The notes beneath the pieces were generated by a model, which worked only from the letters and a program-made list of their open reading frames with translations, ran no database searches and was not told where the DNA came from. A stretch of 64,000 bases of DNA from an uncultured Winogradskyella sp. (lineage in GTDB: Bacteria; Bacteroidota; Bacteroidia; Flavobacteriales; Flavobacteriaceae), in assembly GCF_947495255.1 (NCBI RefSeq), contig NZ_CANLYI010000005.1, positions 248,001 to 312,000 of the forward strand, written 5' to 3'. The position numbers were made by a program, and so were the translations under genes. Shown here piece after piece: positions 8,443-15,811 of the stretch (position 1 is the stretch's first letter; each line of letters opens with the position of its first letter).

Positions 8443-8450
8443 CAAATTTA
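8443..8450 (-). promoter_or_regulatory. Predicted -7 box of nos operon
   Basis: The minus-strand sequence TAAATTTG matches the Bacteroidota -7 consensus TAnnTTTG at every fixed position. It lies about 23 bp upstream of the cytochrome c start codon, putting the transcription start near 8438. The upstream -33 region has only a weak TTTG-like element, as expected for an activator-dependent promoter. Confidence 0.55.
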
Positions 8451-8472
8451 AATTTGATTTAACTTAAAAAAC

Positions 8473-8486
8473 ATGATAATTATCAT
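8473..8486. promoter_or_regulatory. FNR/CRP-like box (ATGAT-N4-ATCAT)
   Basis: This is a perfect 14-bp palindrome, ATGATAATTATCAT, matching the FNR consensus TTGAT-N4-ATCAA at four of five bases per half-site. Its centre (8479.5) lies about 41 bp upstream of the transcription start inferred from the -7 box, the usual class II position for FNR/CRP activators. It is the likely oxygen- or NO-responsive switch of the nos operon. Confidence 0.6.
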
Positions 8487-8510
8487 AAATAGGATAAATA
8501 TGTCCTATTT
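8487..8510. promoter_or_regulatory. Second palindromic operator upstream of nos operon
   Basis: Perfect 8-bp arms AAATAGGA (8487-8494) and TCCTATTT (8503-8510) flank an 8-bp spacer. It abuts the FNR-like box on its upstream side. The regulator is unknown; the dyad fits a dimeric repressor or activator. Confidence 0.5.
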
Positions 8511-8620
8511 AAAACATTTGTAAAGAAAAAATGAGTGTAAGATGTATGTTTTGAGGGTGTTATATGTAAATTACACTATAGCGTAGAAGGATAGAAAAAT
8601 AATTAAATAAGTGAATGTCA

Positions 8621-8640
8621 CCATATTTAGTTGAATATGG
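8621..8640. other. Short hairpin in intergenic region
   Basis: Seven-base arms CCATATT and AATATGG enclose a 6-base loop, about 35 bp downstream of the stop of the minus-strand outer-membrane-protein gene. It lacks a T-run, so termination is uncertain. The rest of 8511-8672 shows no coding capacity. Confidence 0.3.
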
Positions 8641-8672
8641 TTAAAATTTAGTGCTAGAAAAGATTGAGTTGC

Positions 8673-9221
8673 TTAAAAGTAAAATCGTACAAAAGGCATC
8701 CAAGCTTCAGAATAGATGCTCTTGTCTTCATTGTAAAGTACGTCGTATCTGATACCAATAGTAACATTATTACTAGAGTAGCCAAGACCTAAGAATAATG
8801 CAGGGTACCAATAATCATCATCAGCATTTGAAACAAAGTTTTCGTTAAAATTTCTACTTACGTGTAATTGTTCAAACTCAGTTGATATTTGCACCAGTTC
8901 GTATGGATTAAATAACCCTATAACGCTTGCACCTAAAACTGTAGATTTAAAGATGTTTTTTTGGGAGCTATATGAGAAATTTAAACCAACACCTGTTGCT
9001 ATATATGGACTAAATCTATATAATGCGTTGGGAGAAACAGTTGTGCTAAAATAACCATCTCCAAAATTTAAACCTAAACCACCTCCAAATTCTACGTTAT
9101 TCCAAAATTCACTTTTAGTTTTAGAATCTTGCGCAAATGAAAATAAAGTAAAAAAACATAGCAAAAGAATACTTAATTTAGTTTTAATGTTGCAGAAATG
9201 CTTGAAATTTGTGATAGTCAT
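8673..9221 (-). CDS. Small outer-membrane beta-barrel protein next to sucA
   Basis: This 182-residue protein has a Sec signal (about 15-30, LFSFAQ). The mature chain is rich in Gly and aromatic residues and alternating strands (FGGGLGLNFGDGYF, IATGVGLNFSYSS) and ends in a C-terminal aromatic (VRFYF), which is typical of a small outer-membrane barrel. It is divergent from sucA. Related flavobacterial genes are sometimes labelled alpha-ketoglutarate decarboxylase because of that neighbour, but nothing here resembles a thiamine enzyme. Its function is unknown. Confidence 0.8.
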   Translation of the reverse strand: MTITNFKHFCNIKTKLSILLLCFFTLFSFAQDSKTKSEFWNNVEFGGGLGLNFGDGYFSTTVSPNALYRFSPYIATGVGLNFSYSSQKNIFKSTVLGASVIGLFNPYELVQISTEFEQLHVSRNFNENFVSNADDDYWYPALFLGLGYSSNNVTIGIRYDVLYNEDKSIYSEAWMPFVRFYF

Positions 9222-9281
9222 AATTGTTTTTTCAATTTGTTATAAATATAATAAAACCTTATCTATTTTTAGTAAAAGTTG

Positions 9282-9289
9282 TATTTTTG
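9282..9289 (+). promoter_or_regulatory. Predicted -7 box upstream of sucA
   Basis: TATTTTTG fits the TAnnTTTG consensus about 40 bp before the sucA start. No clear -33 TTTG is seen at the right spacing, so support is moderate. Confidence 0.4.
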
Positions 9290-9328
9290 AATAAATTATG
9301 TTGAAACGACAACGTCTCAAAAAGTATA

Positions 9329-12088
9329 ATGGATAAATATTCCTTTCTCAACGCAGCACATACAGCATACTTTGCTGATTTATACGACCAATATTTAAAA
9401 AACCCAGATTCTGTAGAACCAAGCTGGCGTGCCTTTTTTCAAGGTTACGATTTTGGTTCAGAAAATTATGGAATAGAAGGCGAAATTGTTGAAGGTGTTT
9501 CTGCACAGATACCAGAACAGATTCAAAAAGAATTTCAAATTTTAAAACTTATTGACGGTTATAGAAGTAGAGGTCATTTGTTTACAAAAACAAATCCGGT
9601 TAGAGCCAGACGTAAATATGCGCCTACTCTCGAAATAGAAAACTTCGGATTAACTGAAAATGATTTGCAGTCGGCTTTTTCTGCTGGTGAAGTTTTAGGC
9701 TTAGGTTCTAATGCTACATTACAAACTATTATAGACCATTTAGAAAGTATTTATTGCGATTCTATTGGTATAGAGTATATGTATATTAGACAACCAGAAG
9801 AGATAAAATGGATTCAGAATAAATTGAATGTTAATGATAATCATTCGTTATTTACAACGGATGAAAAAAAGTACATTCTAAAAAAGTTGAATCAAGCGGT
9901 TTCTTTTGAATCGTTTCTTCATACTAAATATGTTGGTCAAAAACGTTTTTCTTTAGAAGGAAACGAATCTTTAATTCCTGCAGTAGATGCTATTATTGAA
10001 AAAGCAGCTGATGAAGGTGTAAAAGAGTTTGTAATGGGAATGGCTCACAGAGGTCGTTTAAGTACATTAACAAATATCTTTGGGAAATCTGCAAAAGATA
10101 TCTTTAGTGAGTTTGACGGAAAAGATTACGAAGAAAAAGTATTTGATGGTGATGTGAAATATCACTTAGGTTGGACCAGCAATCGTGAAACCTACAATAA
10201 CAAAAAAATTAATCTAAATATTGCTCCTAACCCTTCTCACTTAGAAACTGTTGGAGCTGTAGTGCAAGGTATTGCGAGAGCAAAACAAGATAAAGACGAA
10301 ATAACAGACGCTTCACAAGTACTTCCTATTGTTGTTCATGGTGATGCTGCTATTGCAGGACAAGGCTTAGTTTACGAAGTTGTGCAAATGGCAAAATTAG
10401 ATGGTTATAAAACTAATGGAACCATTCATATTGTCGTTAATAACCAAATTGGTTTTACAACCAATTATTTAGATGCTCGTTCTAGTACCTATTGTACAGA
10501 TGTAGCAAAAGTAACTTTATCGCCAGTTCTTCATGTTAATTCTGATGATGCCGAAGCTGTAGTTCACGCTGCACTTTTTGCACTTCATTTTAGAATGAAA
10601 TTTAAACGCGATGTCTTTATTGACTTATTAGGTTATAGAAAATATGGACATAATGAAGGTGATGAGCCTAAATTTACACAACCACTTTTATATAAGGCTA
10701 TTGCAAAGCATAAAAATCCAAGAGATATTTATGCACAACGCTTACTTGATGAAGGTGTAATAACTGATGGTTATGTAAAGCATATAGAAAAACGATATAA
10801 AGAATCATTAGAGGAGAAATTAGAAGATTCTCGTAAAGAAGATAAAACTGAGATTACTGCTTTTATGCAAGAGGAGTGGAAAGGTTTTACGAGAGTTACA
10901 GAAAGTAAAATGGTAGAACCTGTAGATACAACTGTGTCTAAAGAAGTGCTAAAAGATATTACTAAGGTTATTTCTAATTTACCATCTGATAAGAAGTTTA
11001 TTCGCAAGATTCAGAGATTAATTGAATCGCGTCAAACAATGTTTGATGAAAACAGATTAGATTGGGCAATGGCAGAGCATTTAGCTTATGGTTCATTATT
11101 ATCTGAAGGTTTTGATATTAGAATTTCTGGTCAGGATGTAGAACGTGGTACATTTTCGCATCGTCATGCTGTAGTTAAAGTAGAGGATAGTGAAGAAGAA
11201 ATAATTTTACTTAAAAATGTTTCTAAAGACCAAGGTCAATTCAACATATTTAATTCATTATTATCAGAATATGGTGTTGTAGGTTTTGATTATGGTTATG
11301 CCATGGCAAGTCCTAATTCATTAGTTATTTGGGAAGCACAATTTGGAGATTTCAGTAATGGAGCCCAAATAATGTTAGATCAATATATTTCTTCTGGTGA
11401 AGATAAATGGAAGACTCAAAATGGTTTGGTAATGTTATTACCTCACGGTTATGAAGGTCAAGGAGCAGAGCATTCTTCTGGTCGTATGGAGCGTTATTTA
11501 CAAATGTGTGCAAAAGACAATATGTTTATTGCAGATTGTACAACACCAGCAAATATGTTTCATTTGTTACGTAAGCAAATGAAAGCTAATTTCAGAAAAC
11601 CATTAATCGTCTTTACACCAAAGAGTTTATTGCGTCACCCTAAAGTAGTATCTACTGTAGATGAATTTGCAAACGGAAGTTTCCAAATGTTAATTGATGA
11701 TGCTACTGCAAAGGCAGATAAAGTGAAAACTTTAGTTTTTGTTACAGGTAAATTCTATTATGACTTATTAGAAGAGCAAGAGCAACAAGGGAGAGAAGAT
11801 ATTGCATTGGTAAGAGTAGAACAATTATTCCCTCTACCTGCAAAAGAGATTAGAGCAGTTATTAAGAAATATAAAAATGCGGATGATTTAGTTTGGGCTC
11901 AAGAAGAACCGAGAAATATGGGAGCTTATAGTCATATTTTGATGCATTTAGATGAAGCAAAACAATTTAGAGCAGCAAGTAGAAGACCTTATGGTGCACC
12001 AGCAGCTGGTAGTTCTACCCGTTCTAAAATTAGACATAAAGAAGTTATAGATTACGTTTTTGATAAAACCAAAAACAACCAGAGATAA
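9329..12088 (+). CDS. sucA: 2-oxoglutarate dehydrogenase E1 component
   Basis: This 919-residue thiamine-diphosphate enzyme catalyses decarboxylation of 2-oxoglutarate in the TCA cycle. Evidence includes the E1o N-terminal helix (SFLNAAHTAYFADLY), the MGMAHRGRLSTL motif, the ThDP/Mg motif HGDAAIAGQG (about residues 336-345), RKYGHNEGDEP (about 437-447) and the C-terminal E1o signature EEPRNMGAYSH with PAAGSSTRS. Length is normal (E. coli SucA is about 930). It is followed 44 bp later by sucB, forming a two-gene operon closed by a strong terminator. The lipoamide dehydrogenase gene is not in the window. Confidence 0.98.
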   Translation: MDKYSFLNAAHTAYFADLYDQYLKNPDSVEPSWRAFFQGYDFGSENYGIEGEIVEGVSAQIPEQIQKEFQILKLIDGYRSRGHLFTKTNPVRARRKYAPTLEIENFGLTENDLQSAFSAGEVLGLGSNATLQTIIDHLESIYCDSIGIEYMYIRQPEEIKWIQNKLNVNDNHSLFTTDEKKYILKKLNQAVSFESFLHTKYVGQKRFSLEGNESLIPAVDAIIEKAADEGVKEFVMGMAHRGRLSTLTNIFGKSAKDIFSEFDGKDYEEKVFDGDVKYHLGWTSNRETYNNKKINLNIAPNPSHLETVGAVVQGIARAKQDKDEITDASQVLPIVVHGDAAIAGQGLVYEVVQMAKLDGYKTNGTIHIVVNNQIGFTTNYLDARSSTYCTDVAKVTLSPVLHVNSDDAEAVVHAALFALHFRMKFKRDVFIDLLGYRKYGHNEGDEPKFTQPLLYKAIAKHKNPRDIYAQRLLDEGVITDGYVKHIEKRYKESLEEKLEDSRKEDKTEITAFMQEEWKGFTRVTESKMVEPVDTTVSKEVLKDITKVISNLPSDKKFIRKIQRLIESRQTMFDENRLDWAMAEHLAYGSLLSEGFDIRISGQDVERGTFSHRHAVVKVEDSEEEIILLKNVSKDQGQFNIFNSLLSEYGVVGFDYGYAMASPNSLVIWEAQFGDFSNGAQIMLDQYISSGEDKWKTQNGLVMLLPHGYEGQGAEHSSGRMERYLQMCAKDNMFIADCTTPANMFHLLRKQMKANFRKPLIVFTPKSLLRHPKVVSTVDEFANGSFQMLIDDATAKADKVKTLVFVTGKFYYDLLEEQEQQGREDIALVRVEQLFPLPAKEIRAVIKKYKNADDLVWAQEEPRNMGAYSHILMHLDEAKQFRAASRRPYGAPAAGSSTRSKIRHKEVIDYVFDKTKNNQR

Positions 12089-12131
12089 AAATAAAACAAC
12101 TCAAATTAGAGCTTAAACAAAAATAAAGCCC

Positions 12132-13346
12132 ATGATTTTAGAAATGAAAGTGCCTTCGCCAGGCGAATCAATTACTGAGGTAGAAATTGCAGAATGGTTA
12201 GTGGAAGATGGAGATTACGTAGAAAAGGATCAAGCCATTGCTGAAGTAGATAGTGATAAAGCAACTTTAGAGTTGCCAGCAGAAGCTAGTGGGACAATAA
12301 CACTAAAAGCAGAAGAAGGAGATGCTGTTGCTGTTGGTGCGATTGTATGTTTAATTGATACAGGTGCTGCTAAACCAGAAGGTGGTGAAGCGCCTGCAAA
12401 AGAAGCTAAAAAAGAGGAAGCTCCTAAAAAGGAAGAGTCTCAACCAGCTGCAGCAGAAACTAAAACTTATGCTACAGGAACTGCGAGTCCTGCTGCTAAA
12501 AAAGTTTTAGCTGAAAAAGGAATTGATGCAAGCTCAGTTTCTGGAACAGGAAAAGCAGGAAGAATAACACAAGAAGATGCTGTAAACGCTGTACCATCAA
12601 TGGGAACTCCAACAGGAGGAAACAGGGGAACAACACACAGTAAAATGTCAATGTTACGTCGTAAAGTAGCAGAACGTTTAGTTGAGGCTAAAAATACAAC
12701 GGCAATGTTAACCACATTTAATGAGGTTAATATGACACCAATTTTTGAACTACGTAAACAATATAAAGAAGACTTTAAAGCAAAACATGGCGTGAGTCTT
12801 GGGTTTATGAGCTTCTTTTCTTTAGCGGTTGTGAGAGCATTAAAAATGTATCCTGCTGTTAACTCTATGATAGACGGAAAACAAATGTTAACATACGATT
12901 TTGTTGATATTAGTATTGCAGTATCTGGTCCTAAAGGATTAATGGTACCTGTAATTAGAAATGCTGAAAATTTAACCTTTAGAGGTGTTGAGTCTGAAGT
13001 AAAACGTTTAGCATTAAGAGCTAGAGATGGTCAAATAACTGTTGATGAAATGACAGGTGGAACATTTACTATTACAAATGGTGGTGTCTTTGGTAGTATG
13101 TTATCTACACCTATTATTAATCCTCCTCAAAGTGGAATTTTAGGAATGCATAATATTATACAACGTCCTATTGCTGTGGATGGAAAAGTTGAAATTCATC
13201 CTATGATGTATGTCGCTTTATCTTATGATCACAGAATTATTGATGGAAAAGAGTCTGTAGGATTCTTAGTAGCAGTAAAAGAAGCATTAGAAAACCCGGA
13301 AGAATTATTAATGGATAATAATGTAAAGAAGGCTTTAGAAATGTAA
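12132..13346 (+). CDS. sucB: 2-oxoglutarate dehydrogenase E2, dihydrolipoyl succinyltransferase
   Basis: This 404-residue protein has one N-terminal lipoyl domain (lipoyl Lys 43 in [10 protein letters not shown]), an Ala/Pro/Lys-rich hinge (about 78-112), an E3-binding domain ([14 protein letters not shown]) and the catalytic acyltransferase domain ending in [16 protein letters not shown], with the active-site His and Asp. It transfers succinyl groups to CoA in the 2-oxoglutarate dehydrogenase complex. It is downstream of sucA and upstream of a rho-independent terminator. Confidence 0.97.
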   Translation: MILEMKVPSPGESITEVEIAEWLVEDGDYVEKDQAIAEVDSDKATLELPAEASGTITLKAEEGDAVAVGAIVCLIDTGAAKPEGGEAPAKEAKKEEAPKKEESQPAAAETKTYATGTASPAAKKVLAEKGIDASSVSGTGKAGRITQEDAVNAVPSMGTPTGGNRGTTHSKMSMLRRKVAERLVEAKNTTAMLTTFNEVNMTPIFELRKQYKEDFKAKHGVSLGFMSFFSLAVVRALKMYPAVNSMIDGKQMLTYDFVDISIAVSGPKGLMVPVIRNAENLTFRGVESEVKRLALRARDGQITVDEMTGGTFTITNGGVFGSMLSTPIINPPQSGILGMHNIIQRPIAVDGKVEIHPMMYVALSYDHRIIDGKESVGFLVAVKEALENPEELLMDNNVKKALEM

Positions 13347-13366
13347 GTCTAAATTATATAAAATAT

Positions 13367-13400
13367 AAAAAGCGCAATTCTATTAGAATTGCGCTTTTTT
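13367..13400. terminator. Bidirectional terminator after sucB
   Basis: Perfect 15-bp arms (13367-13381 and 13385-13399) with a 3-base loop are followed by a T-run on the plus strand. The complementary A-run gives a T-run on the minus strand, so it can also end a transcript arriving from the 37-codon ORF. Confidence 0.9.
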
Positions 13401-13440
13401 GTTCCTAACTAACTAATAAAAGAACAACTAACTGCTTTAT

Positions 13441-13554
13441 TTAACTAAAAAAATTCACAGCGATATTGGCGGATATTACGACGACAGAGCTAACGATTAG
13501 TAAAGCGATAAAGATTTTGTCTCGTTTTGATGATTCATTTTTAATTGTTTCCAT
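13441..13554 (-). CDS. 37-residue putative membrane peptide
   Basis: A short frame from ATG at 13554 to TAA at 13441 encodes 37 residues: a charged N-terminus (METIKNESSKRDK) followed by one hydrophobic span of about 22 residues (FIALLIVSSVVVISANIAVN). The charge-then-helix pattern and its place between a hairpin leader and the bidirectional terminator suggest a real single-pass membrane microprotein. No strong Shine-Dalgarno is present, but that is normal in Bacteroidota. The function is unknown. It could also be a chance frame in a noncoding transcript. Confidence 0.45.
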   Translation of the reverse strand: METIKNESSKRDKIFIALLIVSSVVVISANIAVNFFS

Positions 13555-13565
13555 AGTTTTAATTG

Positions 13566-13604
13566 TTTTAAAAGCTCTGAACTATAACTTGTATAATTCA
13601 GAGC
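13566..13604 (-). other. Hairpin with T-run upstream of 37-residue ORF
   Basis: Arms 13574-13586 and 13592-13604 pair at 12 of 13 positions (one is a G-T type pair) around a 5-base loop. On the minus strand the stem is followed by TTTTAAAAC. It could be an attenuator in the leader of the small ORF, or the end of a short RNA starting below the palindrome at 13674. Confidence 0.5.
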
Positions 13605-13673
13605 ATTAATAATTTAACTTGAAGTATTGAATTAATAGCTGATGTAAAATTGCAAATAAATATGAAGCAATAC

Positions 13674-13693
13674 AATACGTAGATCTACGTATT
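13674..13693. promoter_or_regulatory. Perfect 20-bp palindrome, copy 1
   Basis: This dyad has the core TACGTAGATCTACGTA and is symmetric over 20 bp. The same core recurs at 13857, and both copies are flanked by a nearly identical GCAATAC segment. It looks like a dimeric transcription-factor operator. The adjacent LuxR-type response regulator is the obvious candidate. Confidence 0.6.
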
Positions 13694-13710
13694 TTTTGAC
13701 TTTTTTTAAT

Positions 13711-13742
13711 GAAAAAGCCTCGAACAAATGTTCGAGGCTTTA
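13711..13742 (-). terminator. Terminator between the two palindromes
   Basis: Perfect 13-bp arms (13714-13726 and 13729-13741) with a 2-base loop include a GCCTCGAACA core. On the minus strand the stem ends in CTTTTTC, so it most likely ends a short minus-strand RNA that begins below the palindrome at 13857, or the response-regulator transcript. Confidence 0.75.
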
Positions 13743-13845
13743 ATAATCCCCTAAGAACTAACTATTAGCTCGTTATTAACCCTTAATTAATAACCATGAT
13801 TAAATTGATAAAACTTAATCACTAGGGTAAAGGTCTTAAATATTT
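13712..13845 (-). ncRNA. Candidate small RNA below palindrome copy 2
   Basis: About 130 bp between the palindrome at 13857-13876 and the terminator at 13711-13742 has no open frame longer than a few codons. A -7-like TAGTATTG lies just below the palindrome on the minus strand. The arrangement operator, short noncoding stretch, terminator suggests a small RNA. The alternative is simply the 3' UTR of the response regulator gene. Confidence 0.3.
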
Positions 13846-13856
13846 TGATGCAATAC

Positions 13857-13876
13857 TATACGTAGATCTACGTATA
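13857..13876. promoter_or_regulatory. Perfect 20-bp palindrome, copy 2
   Basis: It has the same TACGTAGATCTACGTA core as copy 1, again symmetric over 20 bp. It lies one base beyond the stop codon of the response regulator gene, on the side away from that gene's start, so it would act on whatever is transcribed leftwards from here. Confidence 0.6.
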
Positions 13877-13877
13877 T

Positions 13878-14501
13878 TTAGAGATATCTTGAATTTTCTT
13901 TCGCGAACAAATACAAACTCGTTGATTTTGAGCTAAGTGCGAGTTTTTTTCTAATGTGACTTTTATGCTTTTCTACTGTTCTAGACGAAATAAATAGCTC
14001 TTTTGCTATTTCTGAAGCTGTTTTGTTATCTCCAACAAGCTTAAGAACCTTAGTTTCGGCTTCGGTTAGTGTCTTTAATTTTGATGGTCCTTGGTTTATT
14101 TCTATGTAAGAAATCAATTCTGGACTAAAATATGCTTTATCGTTAATTACTGAGGAGATACAATTTTCAATTTCTTCTAAAGCAAATTCTTTTAAAACAT
14201 ATCCATATACGCCTAAAGCCCTTGCTTCATTATATGTTTTTTCGTCTTTTTCAAACGTTATAAGAATAATTTTGGTAGAGATATCATCGGTTTTACACTT
14301 CTCTGCTATTTGAATGCCAGTAAGAAAAGGCATTTTTATATCTAAGACGGCTATATCTGGAGCGTGTGCTTTTATTAATGTAAGCGCTTCTTTTCCGTTT
14401 TTTGCAGTTGCAAGGACATTAAAATTCTTTTCAATTAAAAAATCTTTTAATCCTTTTAGTACAAGCGGATGGTCATCTGCGATAATAATTTTAGGGTCCA
14501 T
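13878..14501 (-). CDS. LuxR/NarL-type response regulator (orphan)
   Basis: This 207-residue protein has a receiver domain (acidic pair DD at 9-10, phospho-acceptor Asp 54 in LDIKMP, conserved Lys in the YVLKEF region) and a C-terminal LuxR-type helix-turn-helix (LTEAETKVLKLV, then SSRTVEKHKSHIRKKL). It should bind DNA as a phosphorylation-controlled dimer. No histidine kinase gene is adjacent, so the cognate sensor is unknown. The two perfect palindromes just beyond its 3' end are natural candidates for its targets, which is inference from proximity and symmetry. Confidence 0.93.
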   Translation of the reverse strand: MDPKIIIADDHPLVLKGLKDFLIEKNFNVLATAKNGKEALTLIKAHAPDIAVLDIKMPFLTGIQIAEKCKTDDISTKIILITFEKDEKTYNEARALGVYGYVLKEFALEEIENCISSVINDKAYFSPELISYIEINQGPSKLKTLTEAETKVLKLVGDNKTASEIAKELFISSRTVEKHKSHIRKKLALSSKSTSLYLFAKENSRYL

Positions 14502-14566
14502 TTTGCTATTAATTCAATGAAGTATTAAATTTAAAGATAGCAAGAATCGTTAGTTTTTAGAATAAA

Positions 14567-15007
14567 TTATAACTTTAAATACAAGTTTTTCTTTTCGTAA
14601 TCAATAATTGCTTTCCCTTTTTTTAAAACATCCGCACCTATAATACCATCTACAGGTTCTGCATTATGATTTATTAGGCCATTGTTAACATGCGAAAGAT
14701 TAAATAAAATTAGAGAAACTCTACTCTTTTTCCATTTACCAACTTTAATAATATTAGATTTTGAAATTTGAGTCATCATATCAGAAGCGCCAGCACCAAC
14801 AGCTTTAATCTCAGAATCTTTTACCTTTAGGTTAAACCGCTCAATGGCTTCAAAACCAACACAACTATTTGATGCTCCTGTATCTAAGATAAAACGACCT
14901 TTAATGCCATTAATTGAAGCTTTAATTTCAAAATGATTGGTTTTTGTAAATTTTAATTTAATCTTAGAATAGCCTTTGTTTTGAAGGAAGTCTTTGAGTG
15001 TTTCCAT
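14567..15007 (-). CDS. Retropepsin-like aspartic protease
   Basis: This 146-residue single-domain protein contains the aspartic protease motif FILDTGASNSCV (catalytic Asp 42) and a C-terminal hydrophobic-hydrophobic-Gly block (DGIIGADVLKKGKAIIDY). This is the size and layout of bacterial clan AA retropepsin-like proteases, which act as dimers. There is no signal peptide, so it is probably cytoplasmic. It is divergent from tatD. Substrate unknown. Confidence 0.85.
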   Translation of the reverse strand: METLKDFLQNKGYSKIKLKFTKTNHFEIKASINGIKGRFILDTGASNSCVGFEAIERFNLKVKDSEIKAVGAGASDMMTQISKSNIIKVGKWKKSRVSLILFNLSHVNNGLINHNAEPVDGIIGADVLKKGKAIIDYEKKNLYLKL

Positions 15008-15043
15008 TTTTCAATTTTTGTAAATATAACTTACTTTTACAAA

Positions 15044-15811
15044 ATGATAATAACAGATACACATACACATTTATATAGTGATGCTTTTGATGATGACAGA
15101 GCCGAAATGGTCGAGAGAGCTATTAAATTAGGCGTAAAACGTTTTTTTATTCCGGCTATAGATTCCAGCTATACAGAGTCAATGCTTCAACTTGAAAAAG
15201 ACTTTACAGAGCACGTGTTTTTAATGATGGGTTTGCATCCAACTTCCGTAAAAGAAAATTATAAAGACGAATTAGCTCATGTTGAAGAACAATTATCTAA
15301 CAGAACTTTTTGTGCTATTGGGGAAATAGGAATTGATTTATATTGGGATAAGTCTACATTAGAAATTCAAATAGAAGCTTTTAAGCATCAAATTAATTTA
15401 GCCAAAAAGTATAAGTTACCTATAGTTATTCATTGTAGAGAAGCATTTGACGAAATTTTTGATGTGTTAGAAGAAGAGAAATCGGATGATTTATTAGGGA
15501 TTTTTCACTGCTTCACAGGCAATCTTGAACAAGCGAAAAAAGCTATTTCTTATAACATGAAATTAGGAATTGGAGGTGTGGTAACGTTTAAAAATGGCAA
15601 AATAGACGAATTTGTAAATCAAATAGACTTGAAGCACATTGTTTTAGAAACGGATTCACCTTATTTAGCGCCAAAACCTTTTAGAGGAAAACGAAATGAA
15701 AGTTCATATATATATAAAGTATTAGAAAAATTATCGCAACTTTATGGCAAAAGCGTGGAAGAAATTGCTGACATTACTACAGAAAATTCAAAAGCTATAT
15801 TCGGAATCTAA
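15044..15811 (+). CDS. tatD: TatD family metal-dependent DNase
   Basis: This 255-residue TIM-barrel hydrolase of the TatD family has the metal ligands and motifs in order: DTHTHLYSDAF (start), GLHPTSV, AIGEIGIDLYWDKS, VIHCREAFDE, FHCFTGN and ETDSPYLAP. The frame is open further upstream (to 14981), but that extension has no family similarity and overlaps the divergent protease gene. The ATG at 15044 puts the conserved D-x-H-x-H at residues 5-9 as in the family. The enzyme is a 3'-5' exonuclease type implicated in DNA repair. It abuts ansA with no gap. Confidence 0.93.
   Translation: MIITDTHTHLYSDAFDDDRAEMVERAIKLGVKRFFIPAIDSSYTESMLQLEKDFTEHVFLMMGLHPTSVKENYKDELAHVEEQLSNRTFCAIGEIGIDLYWDKSTLEIQIEAFKHQINLAKKYKLPIVIHCREAFDEIFDVLEEEKSDDLLGIFHCFTGNLEQAKKAISYNMKLGIGGVVTFKNGKIDEFVNQIDLKHIVLETDSPYLAPKPFRGKRNESSYIYKVLEKLSQLYGKSVEEIADITTENSKAIFGI

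Noticed and set aside
14981..15043. N-terminal extension of tatD by 21 codons
   Set aside because: It lies in the divergent protease gene region and lacks family similarity; the ATG at 15044 gives the expected start.
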